DNA of 64,000 nucleotides, taken from the NCBI GenBank assembly GCA_943371965.1, contig CALRWV020000002.1, positions 1 to 64,000 of the forward strand. The letters run 5' to 3'. Every line of letters starts with the position of its first letter. Position 1 is the first letter of the stretch. The translations under genes and the position numbers were made by a program. This DNA comes from CALRWV02 sp943371965. Its GTDB lineage: Bacteria > Bacteroidota > JABWAT01. Shown here one piece after another: positions 33,688-43,771 of this stretch. A model generated the notes under the pieces. That model saw nothing but the letters and a program-made list of their open reading frames with translations. It did no database searches and was not told where the DNA came from.

Positions 33688-35178
33688 ATGTTCAACTCAA
33701 ACTTACTTGAAATCAAAACTCTTGGTGAACTGAAAAAATCAGGTTATCAAACCAGAACCATTAAAGATGAAGTCAGACAGAATCTGATTGAAAAACTTCA
33801 CAAAAAAGAAGACCTGTTTCATGGAATTTACGGTTATGAAAAAACTGTAGTTCCGGAATTACAGAATGCACTTCTTTCCAAACACAATATTATTCTTTTG
33901 GGTTTGCGTGGTCAGGCAAAAACAAGAATTGCACGTTTGCTGATCAATTTACTGGACGAATACATTCCCATCATTGAACATAGTGAAGTGAATGATAATC
34001 CTTTTCACCCAATTTCAATTTTTGCGAAAGATCTGATTGCAGCAAAAGGTGATGCAACTCCAATTTCATGGGTTCATAAATCTGAACGGTATGGAGAAAA
34101 ATTGGCAACACCCGATGTTACCGTCGCAGATTTGATTGGTGATATTGATCCCATAAAAGCAGCAACTTTAAAACTCGCATATTCTGATGAACGGATTTTG
34201 CATTACGGAATCATTCCAAGAACCAACCGTGGAATTTTTGTCATCAACGAACTTCCTGATTTGCAACCAAGAATTCAGGTTTCGCTTTTCAATATTTTGC
34301 AGGAACAGGATATTCAGATCCGTGGATTCAAAACAAGAATTCCGATGGATATTCTGCTGATCTTTACTGCAAATCCTGAAGATTACACCAACCGCGGTTC
34401 GATCATCACACCATTGAAAGACCGGATTGATTCACAGATTATTACGCATTATCCGAAAACGCTTGAGATTGCCCGTAAAATCACCGAACAGGAATCATTT
34501 AAGGCAACCGAGCGCAGTGTAAAAATTCATGTACCTGAACTGATTAAAGACCTGATTGAGAAAATCGGATTTGAAGCGCGTGAAAGTGAATTTGTTGATC
34601 ATAAATCGGGAGTATCTGCACGGCTATCCATTTCTGCTTATGAAAATCTGTTGAGTCAGGTTGAACGACGGGCCATTGTGAATGGTGAAAAGGAAACTTC
34701 GGTTAGAATTGTAGATTTGTACCGTTTGATTCCATCCATCACAGGAAAAGTTGAACTGGTTTATGAGGGTGAGCAGGAAGGAATGCAGAAAGTGGCGATC
34801 GCTTTTATCAACAAAGCAATCCGCAGTCACTTTAAAGAATTTTTTGCTGATCCGGGTAAGTTTAAAGGAAGCGAAGAAAACAATCCTTACAAAGAAATTA
34901 TTTCCTGGTTCAACAAAAAAAATATTCTGGATTTGGATTTGGATGAGGCAACTGCGGATTATGAATTCAAACTTTCAAAAGTTACCGGTTTGAATACTCT
35001 TGCACAATCAAAACTGAAACTGTTTGGTGACGCCAATATTCCATTGATTGAAGAATTTATTCTGGATGCACTTTCCCTTTATTCATTGATCGGAAAAGAA
35101 ACGCTGGAAGAATCGATCACCTACAAAAATATGATGGGTTCGATGTTCAAGAATATGACGTTTGGGGATGAGGAGTGA
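33688..35178 (+). CDS. MoxR/ChlI-type AAA+ ATPase
   Basis: About 496 residues from the ATG at 33688, which has AGGGA just upstream; an in-frame ATG at 33607 lies in repeat DNA and would add an unlikely Arg-rich leader. The Walker A-like loop is ILLGLRGQAKTRIA, the Walker B region is IFVINELPDLQP, and further AAA+ elements are LIFTANPEDYTNRGSIITPLKDR (sensor region). The C-terminal half is helical with no recognised domain. Together with the VWA gene it resembles magnesium-chelatase-like pairs of Bacteroidota. The substrate is unknown. Confidence 0.9.
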   Translation: MFNSNLLEIKTLGELKKSGYQTRTIKDEVRQNLIEKLHKKEDLFHGIYGYEKTVVPELQNALLSKHNIILLGLRGQAKTRIARLLINLLDEYIPIIEHSEVNDNPFHPISIFAKDLIAAKGDATPISWVHKSERYGEKLATPDVTVADLIGDIDPIKAATLKLAYSDERILHYGIIPRTNRGIFVINELPDLQPRIQVSLFNILQEQDIQIRGFKTRIPMDILLIFTANPEDYTNRGSIITPLKDRIDSQIITHYPKTLEIARKITEQESFKATERSVKIHVPELIKDLIEKIGFEARESEFVDHKSGVSARLSISAYENLLSQVERRAIVNGEKETSVRIVDLYRLIPSITGKVELVYEGEQEGMQKVAIAFINKAIRSHFKEFFADPGKFKGSEENNPYKEIISWFNKKNILDLDLDEATADYEFKLSKVTGLNTLAQSKLKLFGDANIPLIEEFILDALSLYSLIGKETLEESITYKNMMGSMFKNMTFGDEE

Positions 35179-35223
35179 GTTGGGTTAAACTTATCACAAT
35201 TTCAAACTGCGAATAAAAAGGGA

Positions 35224-36261
35224 TCAATAAATAAAAGTTATTTGTTTAATCTCGTCTGGAACAGAATCTGTATTAATTTCAGTAACATCATTGGTATTGA
35301 TATTTTTGATTACCAAACGTACCTGATCCAATCTTGCCACTAAAAACGGGAGATTATCAAAATCACAAATAGCATCAATATAAGAATAACTAAGGTCGGT
35401 TTGCATCTCGGAAAAAAGTCTTTGACCGCCTTTGGATATTGATTTAATAACAACCTCTTTAAACAGACTATATGGCTCAATTACATAAACACTATCAGCG
35501 TACTTTGAAAGGCTTACTGAATACATGTCAAAAAAACCCCAAATATTATCATCATTTTCTATTCCCTCCTCAGGTCTTAAATCAATTATTTTATAGGGTG
35601 GATTAGGCTCCATCGCATAAATTGCATTATCTCCGGATTTCAGTGAATGGTATGAACCTGTTAAAATGGATTCTGTCAGATTCTTATTAAATATCAATGT
35701 CCCCCCTTTGGTAATTCCTGCCAAATGCATCATAAAAGCTTTTGATCTATAACATATTCTTTCTGTTGAAAATGAAGTATCTGCTTTTACAATTAAATAC
35801 GTATAATCCCCTCCAAACTCTGTCTTAACATTATAATCTATCCGAAGAGTAAATAGATTATCCCCACTTGGGGTAACATAATAATCAATTTCGGTAAAAC
35901 GCGAATCAGATGTATATTTTGTTAATGTTTGGTCATTGTTAACTATAAATGTGATATCATTATTTCCTTTTAAACTTGCTCTCAGAAAAACTCTGGAACC
36001 CGATTTATAAATAGCCTTTATCTCTATGATCATCGTATCAGTAATAACATATTTCACGAGTTTTTTTGTAAACAAATGATATGAATACAAAGACTTTTTT
36101 CCGTTTAAATAATTAAAATAATAGACCAAACTGTCAGTGTCATCTGTACAAACCCATCCAATTAAAGTAGTTTTTATATAACTGCGGTACCCTGGCATTA
36201 AAGAGCAGGAAAGAATGCTAAACAGGAAAACAGTTAACAGTATTTTTTTTGTGAGATTCAT
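35224..36261 (-). CDS. Lipoprotein of unknown function
   Basis: The start at 36261 (MNLTKKILLTVFLF) gives a normal lipoprotein signal with the lipobox LSC; the longer frame up to 36324 overlaps the SGNH gene and is less credible. About 345 residues, mostly β-strand-like, with a repeated run of short hydrophobic strands that could be a propeller, but no motif was recognised. It is the last gene of the fadL-SGNH-SGNH-lipoprotein group and follows the frameshifted SGNH gene closely. Confidence 0.65.
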   Translation of the reverse strand: MNLTKKILLTVFLFSILSCSLMPGYRSYIKTTLIGWVCTDDTDSLVYYFNYLNGKKSLYSYHLFTKKLVKYVITDTMIIEIKAIYKSGSRVFLRASLKGNNDITFIVNNDQTLTKYTSDSRFTEIDYYVTPSGDNLFTLRIDYNVKTEFGGDYTYLIVKADTSFSTERICYRSKAFMMHLAGITKGGTLIFNKNLTESILTGSYHSLKSGDNAIYAMEPNPPYKIIDLRPEEGIENDDNIWGFFDMYSVSLSKYADSVYVIEPYSLFKEVVIKSISKGGQRLFSEMQTDLSYSYIDAICDFDNLPFLVARLDQVRLVIKNINTNDVTEINTDSVPDEIKQITFIY

Positions 36262-36295
36262 TGGTTTTTTTGTTTGTAAATAATAATTTCCAGAA

Positions 36296-37797
36296 TTACC
36301 TGACACTTCCACCCAACATGCCAATCATGCTTTCCAACGCAGAAACATATTCATTTTGAAATTCGGAAGAAAAATTCTGTTGCGATATTTTGCCGAATTT
36401 CAAACCGGGAACAGTATTCAAATCAACTTCCTTGATTGATGCGCCGTATTTACTGTTCATGGATTTGATAAAAAAATCAGCAATCAATGCCTGTCCCAAA
36501 CTGGATGGATGGATTCCGTCATAAGAAAAAAGACCTCCGGAGATGAACTCAATGGTAACTTTTTTACCCTGAAAATATTTCCCTGCAGAACCTGTTGAAG
36601 CAATGGAATTAAATTCAGCGTTCACATCAGCAACTGCCCAACCTTTTTCTGATGCAATTGTTTTTATAACCGAGTTATATTGTTCAACTGCTGTTTTCGA
36701 AACCGCAGCTTCATTGGCATCCAGAACATCCTGATTGGATAACGGAATCTCTTTCACCAATCCTGTAAATGTTGTACTTCCATTTCCAATTTTCGAACCA
36801 CCCAATAAAGTTATCATTCCTCTTTTGTATAATGATCCTGATAAATAGGTTGTTGAATCTACCAGAATACTGTCCAAAATATTATTTGAATTTGTAAAAT
36901 ATATTCTTCCTGATGGAATTCTGCCAACCAGCGTTTTATTTATAAATGTGAAAAACGGGGTTATTGACACATCCGGAATTGTTGCAACAATGACTTTAGG
37001 CTGACTTGTCAGGTTTGAAATTGAATCGGCAATTTGTTTGAATTTTGTTTGAAATACCCCAATATCAGTTGGAGATGAAGGACTTAAACCACCTGAAGTG
37101 GCGTAACCCAATACATCGTTATTTCCCAGCCAAAGTGTAACTACTTTTGGCTGATATGATTTCATGGTTGACCAAATTGAATATCCCGGGCTTCTTAAAA
37201 TCAGTGTAAAAAAGGATTCTTTCTGCTTATTCCAACTGTATTGGGGGCAATAACTGCATCTGTTGCTGAATTGTTAACAGCTACGTCAAAAAAATCGGTT
37301 GCATTTCCGAGTCCCGCAGTTCCTGGAATAACCAAATGGGCTCCTGGAATTCCCATATTATTATAGGGTCTTGATAAATTAATATTCTCTGCTCTTCCGA
37401 GAATTTCTGACGAAGATGCAGCTGGCTTTGTAAAAAATACCGGGCTTCCGAGAGAATTAAATGTCCCATCCCATGTAATTCTTCCGCCTGACCCTTCACC
37501 ACCAAAAATAGGTTGCTGAAAATCAGAGACTCCTGCTTGTTTTGCCAAAAAAGCAGGGTACGATGCAACTTGTCCTTCTTTAAATAAAGCCCCTGATTGA
37601 TACCCTGCGGTAATACTGTTTCCAATTGCCATATATTTTGAAAAATCAAGGCTACCGGTATTAATTACTGAATCAATATGATTTTCTTCGGGTTCTGTAA
37701 TTGTGTCGACTTCTTTCTTTTTATCAATTTCCGAACAAGCGTAAAATGAAAAAATCAATGCCATTGCCGATAATATTACTTTTACTTTAAGAATCAT
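36296..37797 (-). pseudogene. SGNH/GDSL esterase lipoprotein, broken by a one-base frameshift
   Basis: Two frames join to one protein similar to the SGNH gene at 38022. The N-terminal part (37201-37797, 198 residues) has the lipobox FYACS, block I AIGNSITAGYQSG and RITWDGTF. The C-terminal part (36296-37165, 289 residues) has TLWLGNNDVLGYA and DGIHPSSLGQA. The break lies in a run of six A on the plus strand (37208-37213). With one extra base the frame reads RKNPFFTLILRSPG and on into the second part, matching the homologue. It is a recent inactivation, a sequencing error, or possibly slippage on the run. Confidence 0.85.
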
Positions 37798-37962
37798 TTA
37801 TCACTCCGGATTAAAGTATTTGACAATCTGCCCACAATTTGAAAAATCTGACAACTCTTTATTTTTTCTGGAAAATTCAATAGGATCTGATGGGAAAGAA
37901 ATAATTTTATTGAAATTAGATATTGATAATTTCTAAAGCAATTTCACCGAAGTAAAACAAAC

Positions 37963-37996
37963 AAAAAAGCCCCGTCAAACTGACGGGGCTTTTTTT
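37963..37996. terminator. Bidirectional intrinsic terminator downstream of the SGNH gene
   Basis: GCCCCGTCA (37969-37977), loop AAC, TGACGGGGC (37981-37989): a 9-bp perfect stem flanked by A6 on the left and T7 on the right, so it can act on either strand. It ends the 38022 gene. Confidence 0.93.
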
Positions 37997-38021
37997 ACTT
38001 GAAATCTAAATGTTGGTTTAT

Positions 38022-39590
38022 TCAGTTACCCCGAACCAATTCCAACATTCCTTTTAAACTTTCTGCACTTGGTATATTATTTTTATTTGACAAATCGACT
38101 TCTTGAACTGAAGACTTACTTAATGTTGCTCCTGATAAATTGTTCAATTCAACTTGCTGAATATTTCCACCAAACTTTGCATTTACTGCATTAATTATAA
38201 AGTTTGCAATAATTCCCTGACCTAGGTTACTTGGGTGAACTCCATCATAACTGAATAGCCCACCAGAAATAAATACTGTTGTGACTGGAATACCCTGAAA
38301 TGATATTGAAGAACCTTGTGCTGTTGCCAAAGCAATACCTGCAAACTGCCAATAGGTGTCTACTTCTGCTATTCTCGCTGAACGCGTTGCATCATCAATT
38401 ATAGTTTTTATTGATGAATTGATAGCAGTGGTTGCATCTTTTGCTGTTTGTTTTTCAAAACTATCCAAAATAAATGTGTTAGGCCAAGGATTACTTGGAT
38501 GAGCAGCAAATGGTTTAGTTGTATCCGGTACGGATATACCCTTTGAAGCCCAAAGACCAAATAACTGTGCAACTGAAACATTTGCAAGTGAAGCAACATC
38601 TCTCCATGGTTTTCCTGTTGCAACTCCAACGAGTCCGGCAGAGGCAGCACTTGTAAGTGTTGTCATGTGTGTATAATTCTTTAACTCGGTAACAGTTGCA
38701 GGTTTAGTTTGATATTGAAAATCCTGATAATAGATAGTTGTTAACCCTGCTTTTTCCAATCCAGCAGCTAAGCCAGGATTGACAGTTGTAAAAAAGGGAA
38801 GCGATGTTACATCAGGTGTATTGAGAACAACCATCTTGGGATTTGATGCCATAGCTAGAATTGAGTCAACCATAGCTTTGAATTTTGGTGTAAATTGAGC
38901 CTCTGGAGTTGGTGCACTTGGATTTGTTCCACCTGAAGTTGCATATCCCAATACATCATTATTGCCTAACCATAATGAAACAAATGTAGGCTGTGATGCT
39001 TTTAATGCTTTCCAGATTGTATTTCCTCTTGCACCTGTTGGCATAACAACATTAAACAATTCATTTTTTCTTGCGGCGTTAATTGGTGCGATTCTAACAG
39101 AATCTGATGGATTTGCCTGTGCAGTTGCACTGAAAAAATCGCCAAAATTTCCACCTGTACCGGGAATAACCACAATCATACCGGGAACACCCAGATTGTT
39201 GAAATTACCTGTTGAGACATAATATGATTGTGCTGAAGAAGTTAAACTTCCAGAAATTCTTGAAGCATAAGAAAAAGCAGGTGAACTTCCATTAAAAGTA
39301 CCACTCCATTTAATTCTTCCACCTAATCCATCTCCACTAACATATGGAACCTGAAATGAAGTATTAACTTTCGAAGCAAGTTGTACAGCATAAGAATATC
39401 TTTGTGCTTCTTCATAAAGAGCACTTGATTGATAACCCGCAGTTATGCTGTTACCAACTGCAAAATATTTAGAAAAATTTGCACTTCCAGTATTTACTTC
39501 TGCTTTGTGGTCTTCGAAATCAGAACATGCCGAAAACAAACTTAGCAGAACGATTCCGGTGCCGGATAAAATCAAATTTATTTTTTTCAT
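38022..39590 (-). CDS. SGNH/GDSL-family esterase lipoprotein
   Basis: A 522-residue lipoprotein (lipobox LFSAC, near residues 18-22). The catalytic Ser is in block I AVGNSITAGYQSSAL (near 46); block III has the Asn in SLWLGNNDVLGYATSGG; block V has Asp and His in YDGVHPSNLGQ near 455-465. The insert between the first blocks is longer than in classical GDSL lipases. It probably hydrolyses esters of lipids or carbohydrates at the cell surface or in the periplasm. It starts 14 bases after fadL on the same strand. The gene next to it (36296) is a frameshifted paralogue. Confidence 0.9.
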   Translation of the reverse strand: MKKINLILSGTGIVLLSLFSACSDFEDHKAEVNTGSANFSKYFAVGNSITAGYQSSALYEEAQRYSYAVQLASKVNTSFQVPYVSGDGLGGRIKWSGTFNGSSPAFSYASRISGSLTSSAQSYYVSTGNFNNLGVPGMIVVIPGTGGNFGDFFSATAQANPSDSVRIAPINAARKNELFNVVMPTGARGNTIWKALKASQPTFVSLWLGNNDVLGYATSGGTNPSAPTPEAQFTPKFKAMVDSILAMASNPKMVVLNTPDVTSLPFFTTVNPGLAAGLEKAGLTTIYYQDFQYQTKPATVTELKNYTHMTTLTSAASAGLVGVATGKPWRDVASLANVSVAQLFGLWASKGISVPDTTKPFAAHPSNPWPNTFILDSFEKQTAKDATTAINSSIKTIIDDATRSARIAEVDTYWQFAGIALATAQGSSISFQGIPVTTVFISGGLFSYDGVHPSNLGQGIIANFIINAVNAKFGGNIQQVELNNLSGATLSKSSVQEVDLSNKNNIPSAESLKGMLELVRGN

Positions 39591-39604
39591 TGATGAACTC
39601 CCGA

Positions 39605-40813
39605 TTAAAATTTATAGATTAAGCTAAGACCGGAAAGTGTAGCTTTTGTGTTGTAATAACCATTAAAAACAAATTCATTATCCGTAACATGTTTTTCTTT
39701 CCATGAAAGCAATAATAAATAAGCATCGATATTTAAGTTATCCATTAATTGGTAACCGGCACCAAATGTATATCCAGTTCTTCCGGCATCCGGTAATGAT
39801 GGCTCAGAATATTTCACATCAACCGGATCACTGTCAATTAAAAATCCAGCTCTTAATGCAAGCTTTTCAATCCCTCTGTATTCTGCACCAATTCTATAAG
39901 TATTGGTATCTTTCCAGTTTCTTGGTTTGGAAGAAAGGGTCAGATTTTTATCTGTATTGATGATTTCAAGTTTTTTATATTTTGACCATTGATTCCAATT
40001 GAAATCAGCTGAAACAGTCAAATTAGACATAATATTGTATGAAGCTCCAACGTTAAAACTGGATGGTATCGGCAAAGTAACTTCACCGGTTCCTTCATTT
40101 GGATCTGTTGAAGAGGTTACACGCTTACCATTGAATTTAATATCTCCTGACATTTTCAAATCAGTTCCCAAACGGTAATTTACCCCAACAGTCAAATTTT
40201 CAATTGGTTTATATAATGCTGATAGCCCCATATGAATGCCGGAACCAGTTCCTTCAAGAGAAACGTCACCGGCCAATCCTATATAATCACCTTTTTTCTC
40301 AAGAATAGCAGTTGCATAAGAATAAGCGAAACTACCTGCAACAGATAAATTATCCATTAACTTATAAGAAACAACACCTGCAAAGTGAATATTCTGCAAA
40401 TCAGTTTTTCTTGCATAATAGTCACCAACCCAACCTTTTTCCCATTCTGTTCCCAGACCGTAAGGAGCGTAGATACCTGCACCAAATGTTAATCCGTATT
40501 CCCATTCATAAGTAAAGAAAACTTGAGGAATTACAAAAAAAAGAGATTTTTGTTTATATACAGTATTTGAATATGCGGGATTTTGATATTGGCTTGTTGG
40601 AGATACAAAAGTAGAGCCTACCATCAGGTTCATTCCAGACTGAAAAGAAATTCCTGCAGGATTGAAATAAATTGCGGAAGGATCATTTGCCAGACCGGTA
40701 AATGCACCACCCATACCAGCTGCTTTTGCGCCCTGTTCAGGAATGGAATATCCACCTGAATAGGCCATAATAGGAATTAACGCTGCGGATAGCAGCGACA
40801 AGAGTTTTTTCAC
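39605..40813 (-). CDS. OmpP1/FadL/TodX-family outer membrane transport protein
   Basis: A 402-residue protein with a signal peptide (ends near MAYSGG, residue 20). The N-terminal GYSIPEQGAKAAGMGGAFTGLANDPSAIYFNPAGIS is the FadL hatch and first strand signature. Fourteen-strand barrel-like alternation follows, with repeated strand ends such as NYRLGTDLKMSG and NLTVSADFNWNQWSKYK, and the last strand ends in Phe (SLIYKF). FadL proteins bring long-chain fatty acids or aromatic hydrocarbons through the outer membrane. Here it leads an operon with SGNH esterases. The leader has a hexamer repeat (40849-40872). Confidence 0.93.
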   Translation of the reverse strand: MKKLLSLLSAALIPIMAYSGGYSIPEQGAKAAGMGGAFTGLANDPSAIYFNPAGISFQSGMNLMVGSTFVSPTSQYQNPAYSNTVYKQKSLFFVIPQVFFTYEWEYGLTFGAGIYAPYGLGTEWEKGWVGDYYARKTDLQNIHFAGVVSYKLMDNLSVAGSFAYSYATAILEKKGDYIGLAGDVSLEGTGSGIHMGLSALYKPIENLTVGVNYRLGTDLKMSGDIKFNGKRVTSSTDPNEGTGEVTLPIPSSFNVGASYNIMSNLTVSADFNWNQWSKYKKLEIINTDKNLTLSSKPRNWKDTNTYRIGAEYRGIEKLALRAGFLIDSDPVDVKYSEPSLPDAGRTGYTFGAGYQLMDNLNIDAYLLLLSWKEKHVTDNEFVFNGYYNTKATLSGLSLIYKF

Positions 40814-40848
40814 GTAAACCTCCCAAAAGAATAATGTTATGTTTTAAT

Positions 40849-40872
40849 TTGCGATTGCGATTGCACTTGCGA
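40849..40872. repeat. Short hexamer repeat in the fadL leader
   Basis: TTGCGA, TTGCGA, TTGCAC and TTGCGA in tandem. Four units of 6 bases, with one changed. It lies 36 bases upstream of the fadL start codon. Confidence 0.5.
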
Positions 40873-40951
40873 GTTAGTACGAAAAGTAAAAAAAGTCAAC
40901 AGGCTTTGAGGTTAAAAAATTGATAGAAAATCAGATGGGAATTTTTTCTAA

Positions 40952-40986
40952 AAACAAAACATCCGCTCAGGGCGGATGTTTTGTTT
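40952..40986. terminator. Intrinsic terminator downstream of clpC
   Basis: AAACAAAACATCCGC (40952-40966), loop TCAGG, then its exact complement (40972-40986): a 15-bp stem. It lies between the clpC stop (41018) and the fadL start, and A/T-rich ends make it effective on either strand. Confidence 0.85.
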
Positions 40987-41017
40987 ACTTATTTTTGTTC
41001 AGTGGAAAATTAACTTA

Positions 41018-43546
41018 TTAAACTTCGTTCGGTTCAGGTTTTGCCTTAGCTTTTTTTGCTGCTTCAAATTTGAGGTTTCCTGAGTCACCATCAATTTTTA
41101 CAACAACTTTACTTCCTTCACCAAATTTTCCTGATAAAATATCTTCAGCCAACGGATCTTCAACATATTTCTGGATTGCTCTTCTTAACGGACGAGCTCC
41201 ATATTTTGCATCAAATCCTTTTTCTGCCAAAAACTCTTTAGATTTCAAATCCAATTCAACTTCAATTCCCAATTCATGAATCCGTTTCAACAGTTTTCTG
41301 ACTGAAATATCTATAATTTTAATCATATCCTCTTTTTCAAGAGATCTGAAAACGATAACATCGTCAAGTCTGTTCAGAAATTCCGGATTGAAAACTTTTT
41401 TCAAAGCGTCTTCAATCGTGGTTTTCATATTGTTATAGTTGGACTTGGATTCATCTGTCTTATTTGAACCAGAAAACCCGATTCCCATTCCCATGTTTTT
41501 GATATCACGGGCACCAATATTTGATGTCATGATGATTATGGTATTTCTGAAATCAACCCGACGGCCCAATCCATCTGTCAGTATTCCATCATCAAGAACC
41601 TGCAGCAATATGTTGAAAATATCAGGATGTGCTTTTTCAATTTCATCCAGTAAAATAACTGAATAAGGTTTTCTTCTGATTTTTTCGGTTAACTGACCAC
41701 CTTCTTCATATCCAACATATCCGGGAGGTGCCCCAACCAATCTTGATACAGAGAATTTTTCCATGTATTCTGACATATCAACCCTAACAAGTGATTCATC
41801 AGTATCGAACAGAAATCTTGCAAGTGCTTTTGCCAGTTCGGTTTTACCTACTCCGGTTGGTCCCAGAAAAATAAAACTTCCAATTGGTCTTGAAGGATCT
41901 TTCAATCCAGCTCTTGAACGGCGGATTGCTTTGGTCAGCTTTTCAATAGGATCATCCTGACCAACAACTTCTGCTTTCAGCAATGATTCCATTTTCAAAA
42001 GTTTTTCAGTTTCAACCTGAGCAATTTTATGAACAGGAATGGAAGTCATCATACTGACTACTTCTGCTACATTCGTTTCTGAAACAGTATAGACCTGAGT
42101 GGATTGTTCATTTTCCCATTTCAGTTTTTGTGTTTCCAATTCTTCAAGAAATTTCTTTTCCTGATCACGCAAACGGGCAGCTTCTTCAAAATTCTGGTTT
42201 TTTACCACCTGAGTTTTCTGCCCTTTAATTGCTTCAATTTGTCCTTCAAGTTCCAGAATTTCTTTTGGAACAGTAATATTTGCCAAGTGAACTCTTGAAC
42301 CTGCTTCATCCATTACATCGATGGCTTTGTCCGGTAAAAATCTGTCAGTAATGTAACGGTCGCTCAATTTCACCGCAGCTTTTATTGCTTCATCGGTATA
42401 GTTCACATTATGATGTTCTTCATACTTGTGTTTGATATTTTTCAAAATCTGTTCAGTCTCATCCACAGAAGTAGGATCAACCATGATTTTCTGGAAACGG
42501 CGGTCAAGTGCACCATCTTTTTCAATAAACTGACGGTATTCATCAAGAGTGGTGGCACCAATGCAATGAAGTTCACCACGTGCCAATGCCGGTTTGAAAA
42601 TATTGGACGCATCCAAAGAGCCGGAAGCTCCACCGGCACCAACAATTGTATGCAATTCATCTATGAAAAGAATCACATCACGTGCCTTTTCAAGTTCATT
42701 CATAACAGCTTTCATTCTTTCTTCAAACTGACCGCGGTATTTTGTTCCGGCAACCAATGCAGCCAAATCCAAAGTTACAACACGTTTATCATACAAAACT
42801 CTTGAAACCTTGCGTTGAACAATTCTCAAAGCAAGACCTTCAGCAATTGCAGTTTTTCCTACTCCAGGCTCACCGATCAAAACGGGATTATTTTTCTTGC
42901 GTCTTGAAAGCACCTGAGCAACGCGTTCAATTTCTTTTTCTCTTCCAACAATTGGATCCAATTTTTCTTCTTTGGCAAGTTTGGTTAAATCACGACCAAA
43001 ACTGTCCAAAACGGGAGTCTTGCTTTTTTCCATTTTTTTCTCTGCTTGTGTTGCGCCACCTGGCGAAGACGGGGTTGCTGATGATGAACCAACAGGAGAA
43101 GGCGAATTTTTCCCGCTGATGATGTTGTCAAGTTCACTTCGAACGGTATCGTAAGTAATGGTAAACTGATGCAATATCTGTGCAGCAATATTTTCTTCAT
43201 CTCTCATAAGGGAAAGAAGCAAATGTTCTGTTCCGATTACATCTGATTTATATAATTTGGCTTCCAGATAGGTGATTTTAAGTACTTTTTCAGCCTGTTT
43301 GGTAAGTGGAATATTTCCTATTGTTAGAGTCCCGCCTGTACTTCTAACAGTATCCTCAATGGTTCTCTTCAATTTGTAAAGGTCAACACCCAAATTGCGG
43401 ATAATTTTTACGGCAATGCCATCACCTTCTTTAATAACACCCAAAAGTAAATGTTCGGTACCAATGTAGTCATGTCCCAATCTGAGCGCTTCTTCCCGGG
43501 AATATCTGATCACATCCTGTACACGATTCGAAAAATTGCCTTCCAT
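41018..43546 (-). CDS. clpC: ATP-dependent Clp protease ATP-binding subunit ClpC
   Basis: An 842-residue Hsp100 unfoldase. The N-terminal Clp N-domain repeats include ALRLGHDYIGTEHLLLGVI (about 17-35) and VIGTEHLLLSLMRD (near 93-106). The first AAA+ module has Walker A GEPGVGKTAIA near 215. The middle region has the short ClpC-type UVR-like coiled coil (QNFEEAARLRDQEKK), and the second AAA+ module has GPTGVGKTELAKAL near 548 and VIFRSLEK near the end. It feeds substrates to ClpP (not in window). The GxPGYVGYEEGG pore loop is present. Length fits ClpC rather than ClpA/B. Confidence 0.97.
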   Translation of the reverse strand: MEGNFSNRVQDVIRYSREEALRLGHDYIGTEHLLLGVIKEGDGIAVKIIRNLGVDLYKLKRTIEDTVRSTGGTLTIGNIPLTKQAEKVLKITYLEAKLYKSDVIGTEHLLLSLMRDEENIAAQILHQFTITYDTVRSELDNIISGKNSPSPVGSSSATPSSPGGATQAEKKMEKSKTPVLDSFGRDLTKLAKEEKLDPIVGREKEIERVAQVLSRRKKNNPVLIGEPGVGKTAIAEGLALRIVQRKVSRVLYDKRVVTLDLAALVAGTKYRGQFEERMKAVMNELEKARDVILFIDELHTIVGAGGASGSLDASNIFKPALARGELHCIGATTLDEYRQFIEKDGALDRRFQKIMVDPTSVDETEQILKNIKHKYEEHHNVNYTDEAIKAAVKLSDRYITDRFLPDKAIDVMDEAGSRVHLANITVPKEILELEGQIEAIKGQKTQVVKNQNFEEAARLRDQEKKFLEELETQKLKWENEQSTQVYTVSETNVAEVVSMMTSIPVHKIAQVETEKLLKMESLLKAEVVGQDDPIEKLTKAIRRSRAGLKDPSRPIGSFIFLGPTGVGKTELAKALARFLFDTDESLVRVDMSEYMEKFSVSRLVGAPPGYVGYEEGGQLTEKIRRKPYSVILLDEIEKAHPDIFNILLQVLDDGILTDGLGRRVDFRNTIIIMTSNIGARDIKNMGMGIGFSGSNKTDESKSNYNNMKTTIEDALKKVFNPEFLNRLDDVIVFRSLEKEDMIKIIDISVRKLLKRIHELGIEVELDLKSKEFLAEKGFDAKYGARPLRRAIQKYVEDPLAEDILSGKFGEGSKVVVKIDGDSGNLKFEAAKKAKAKPEPNEV

Positions 43547-43724
43547 AAAATCCTTTTTTAAATCAATAACCTTTAAACACGCTGAATTTATGAATTGTTC
43601 CGATGATTTCCAAAATGACGAAACCCATATAAATCATCAACTAATCGATTAATAATTGCATTTTAAATGTCATATAATTTAAGTCAGGTTATTTCCCCTG
43701 ATTCTGATTTTTTACTGAAATCTA

Positions 43725-43755
43725 TTGACAAGGGAAAATAGTTGAATTAACTTTG
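43725..43755 (+). promoter_or_regulatory. Bacteroidota-type promoter of the tRNA-Asn locus
   Basis: TTG (43725-43727), 20 bases, TAACTTTG (43748-43755) matches TTG-N19/20-TAnnTTTG. Transcription would start near 43762, about 10 bases before the first tRNA-Asn-like copy, so it drives copy 1 and the intact tRNA together. Confidence 0.75.
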
Positions 43756-43771
43756 CAACTCCAAAATTCAT

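Noticed and set aside
37201..37213. Programmed frameshift in the SGNH gene
   Set aside because: The run of six A could slip, but there is no stimulatory structure or heptanucleotide slip motif, so error or pseudogene is more likely; kept only as a possibility.
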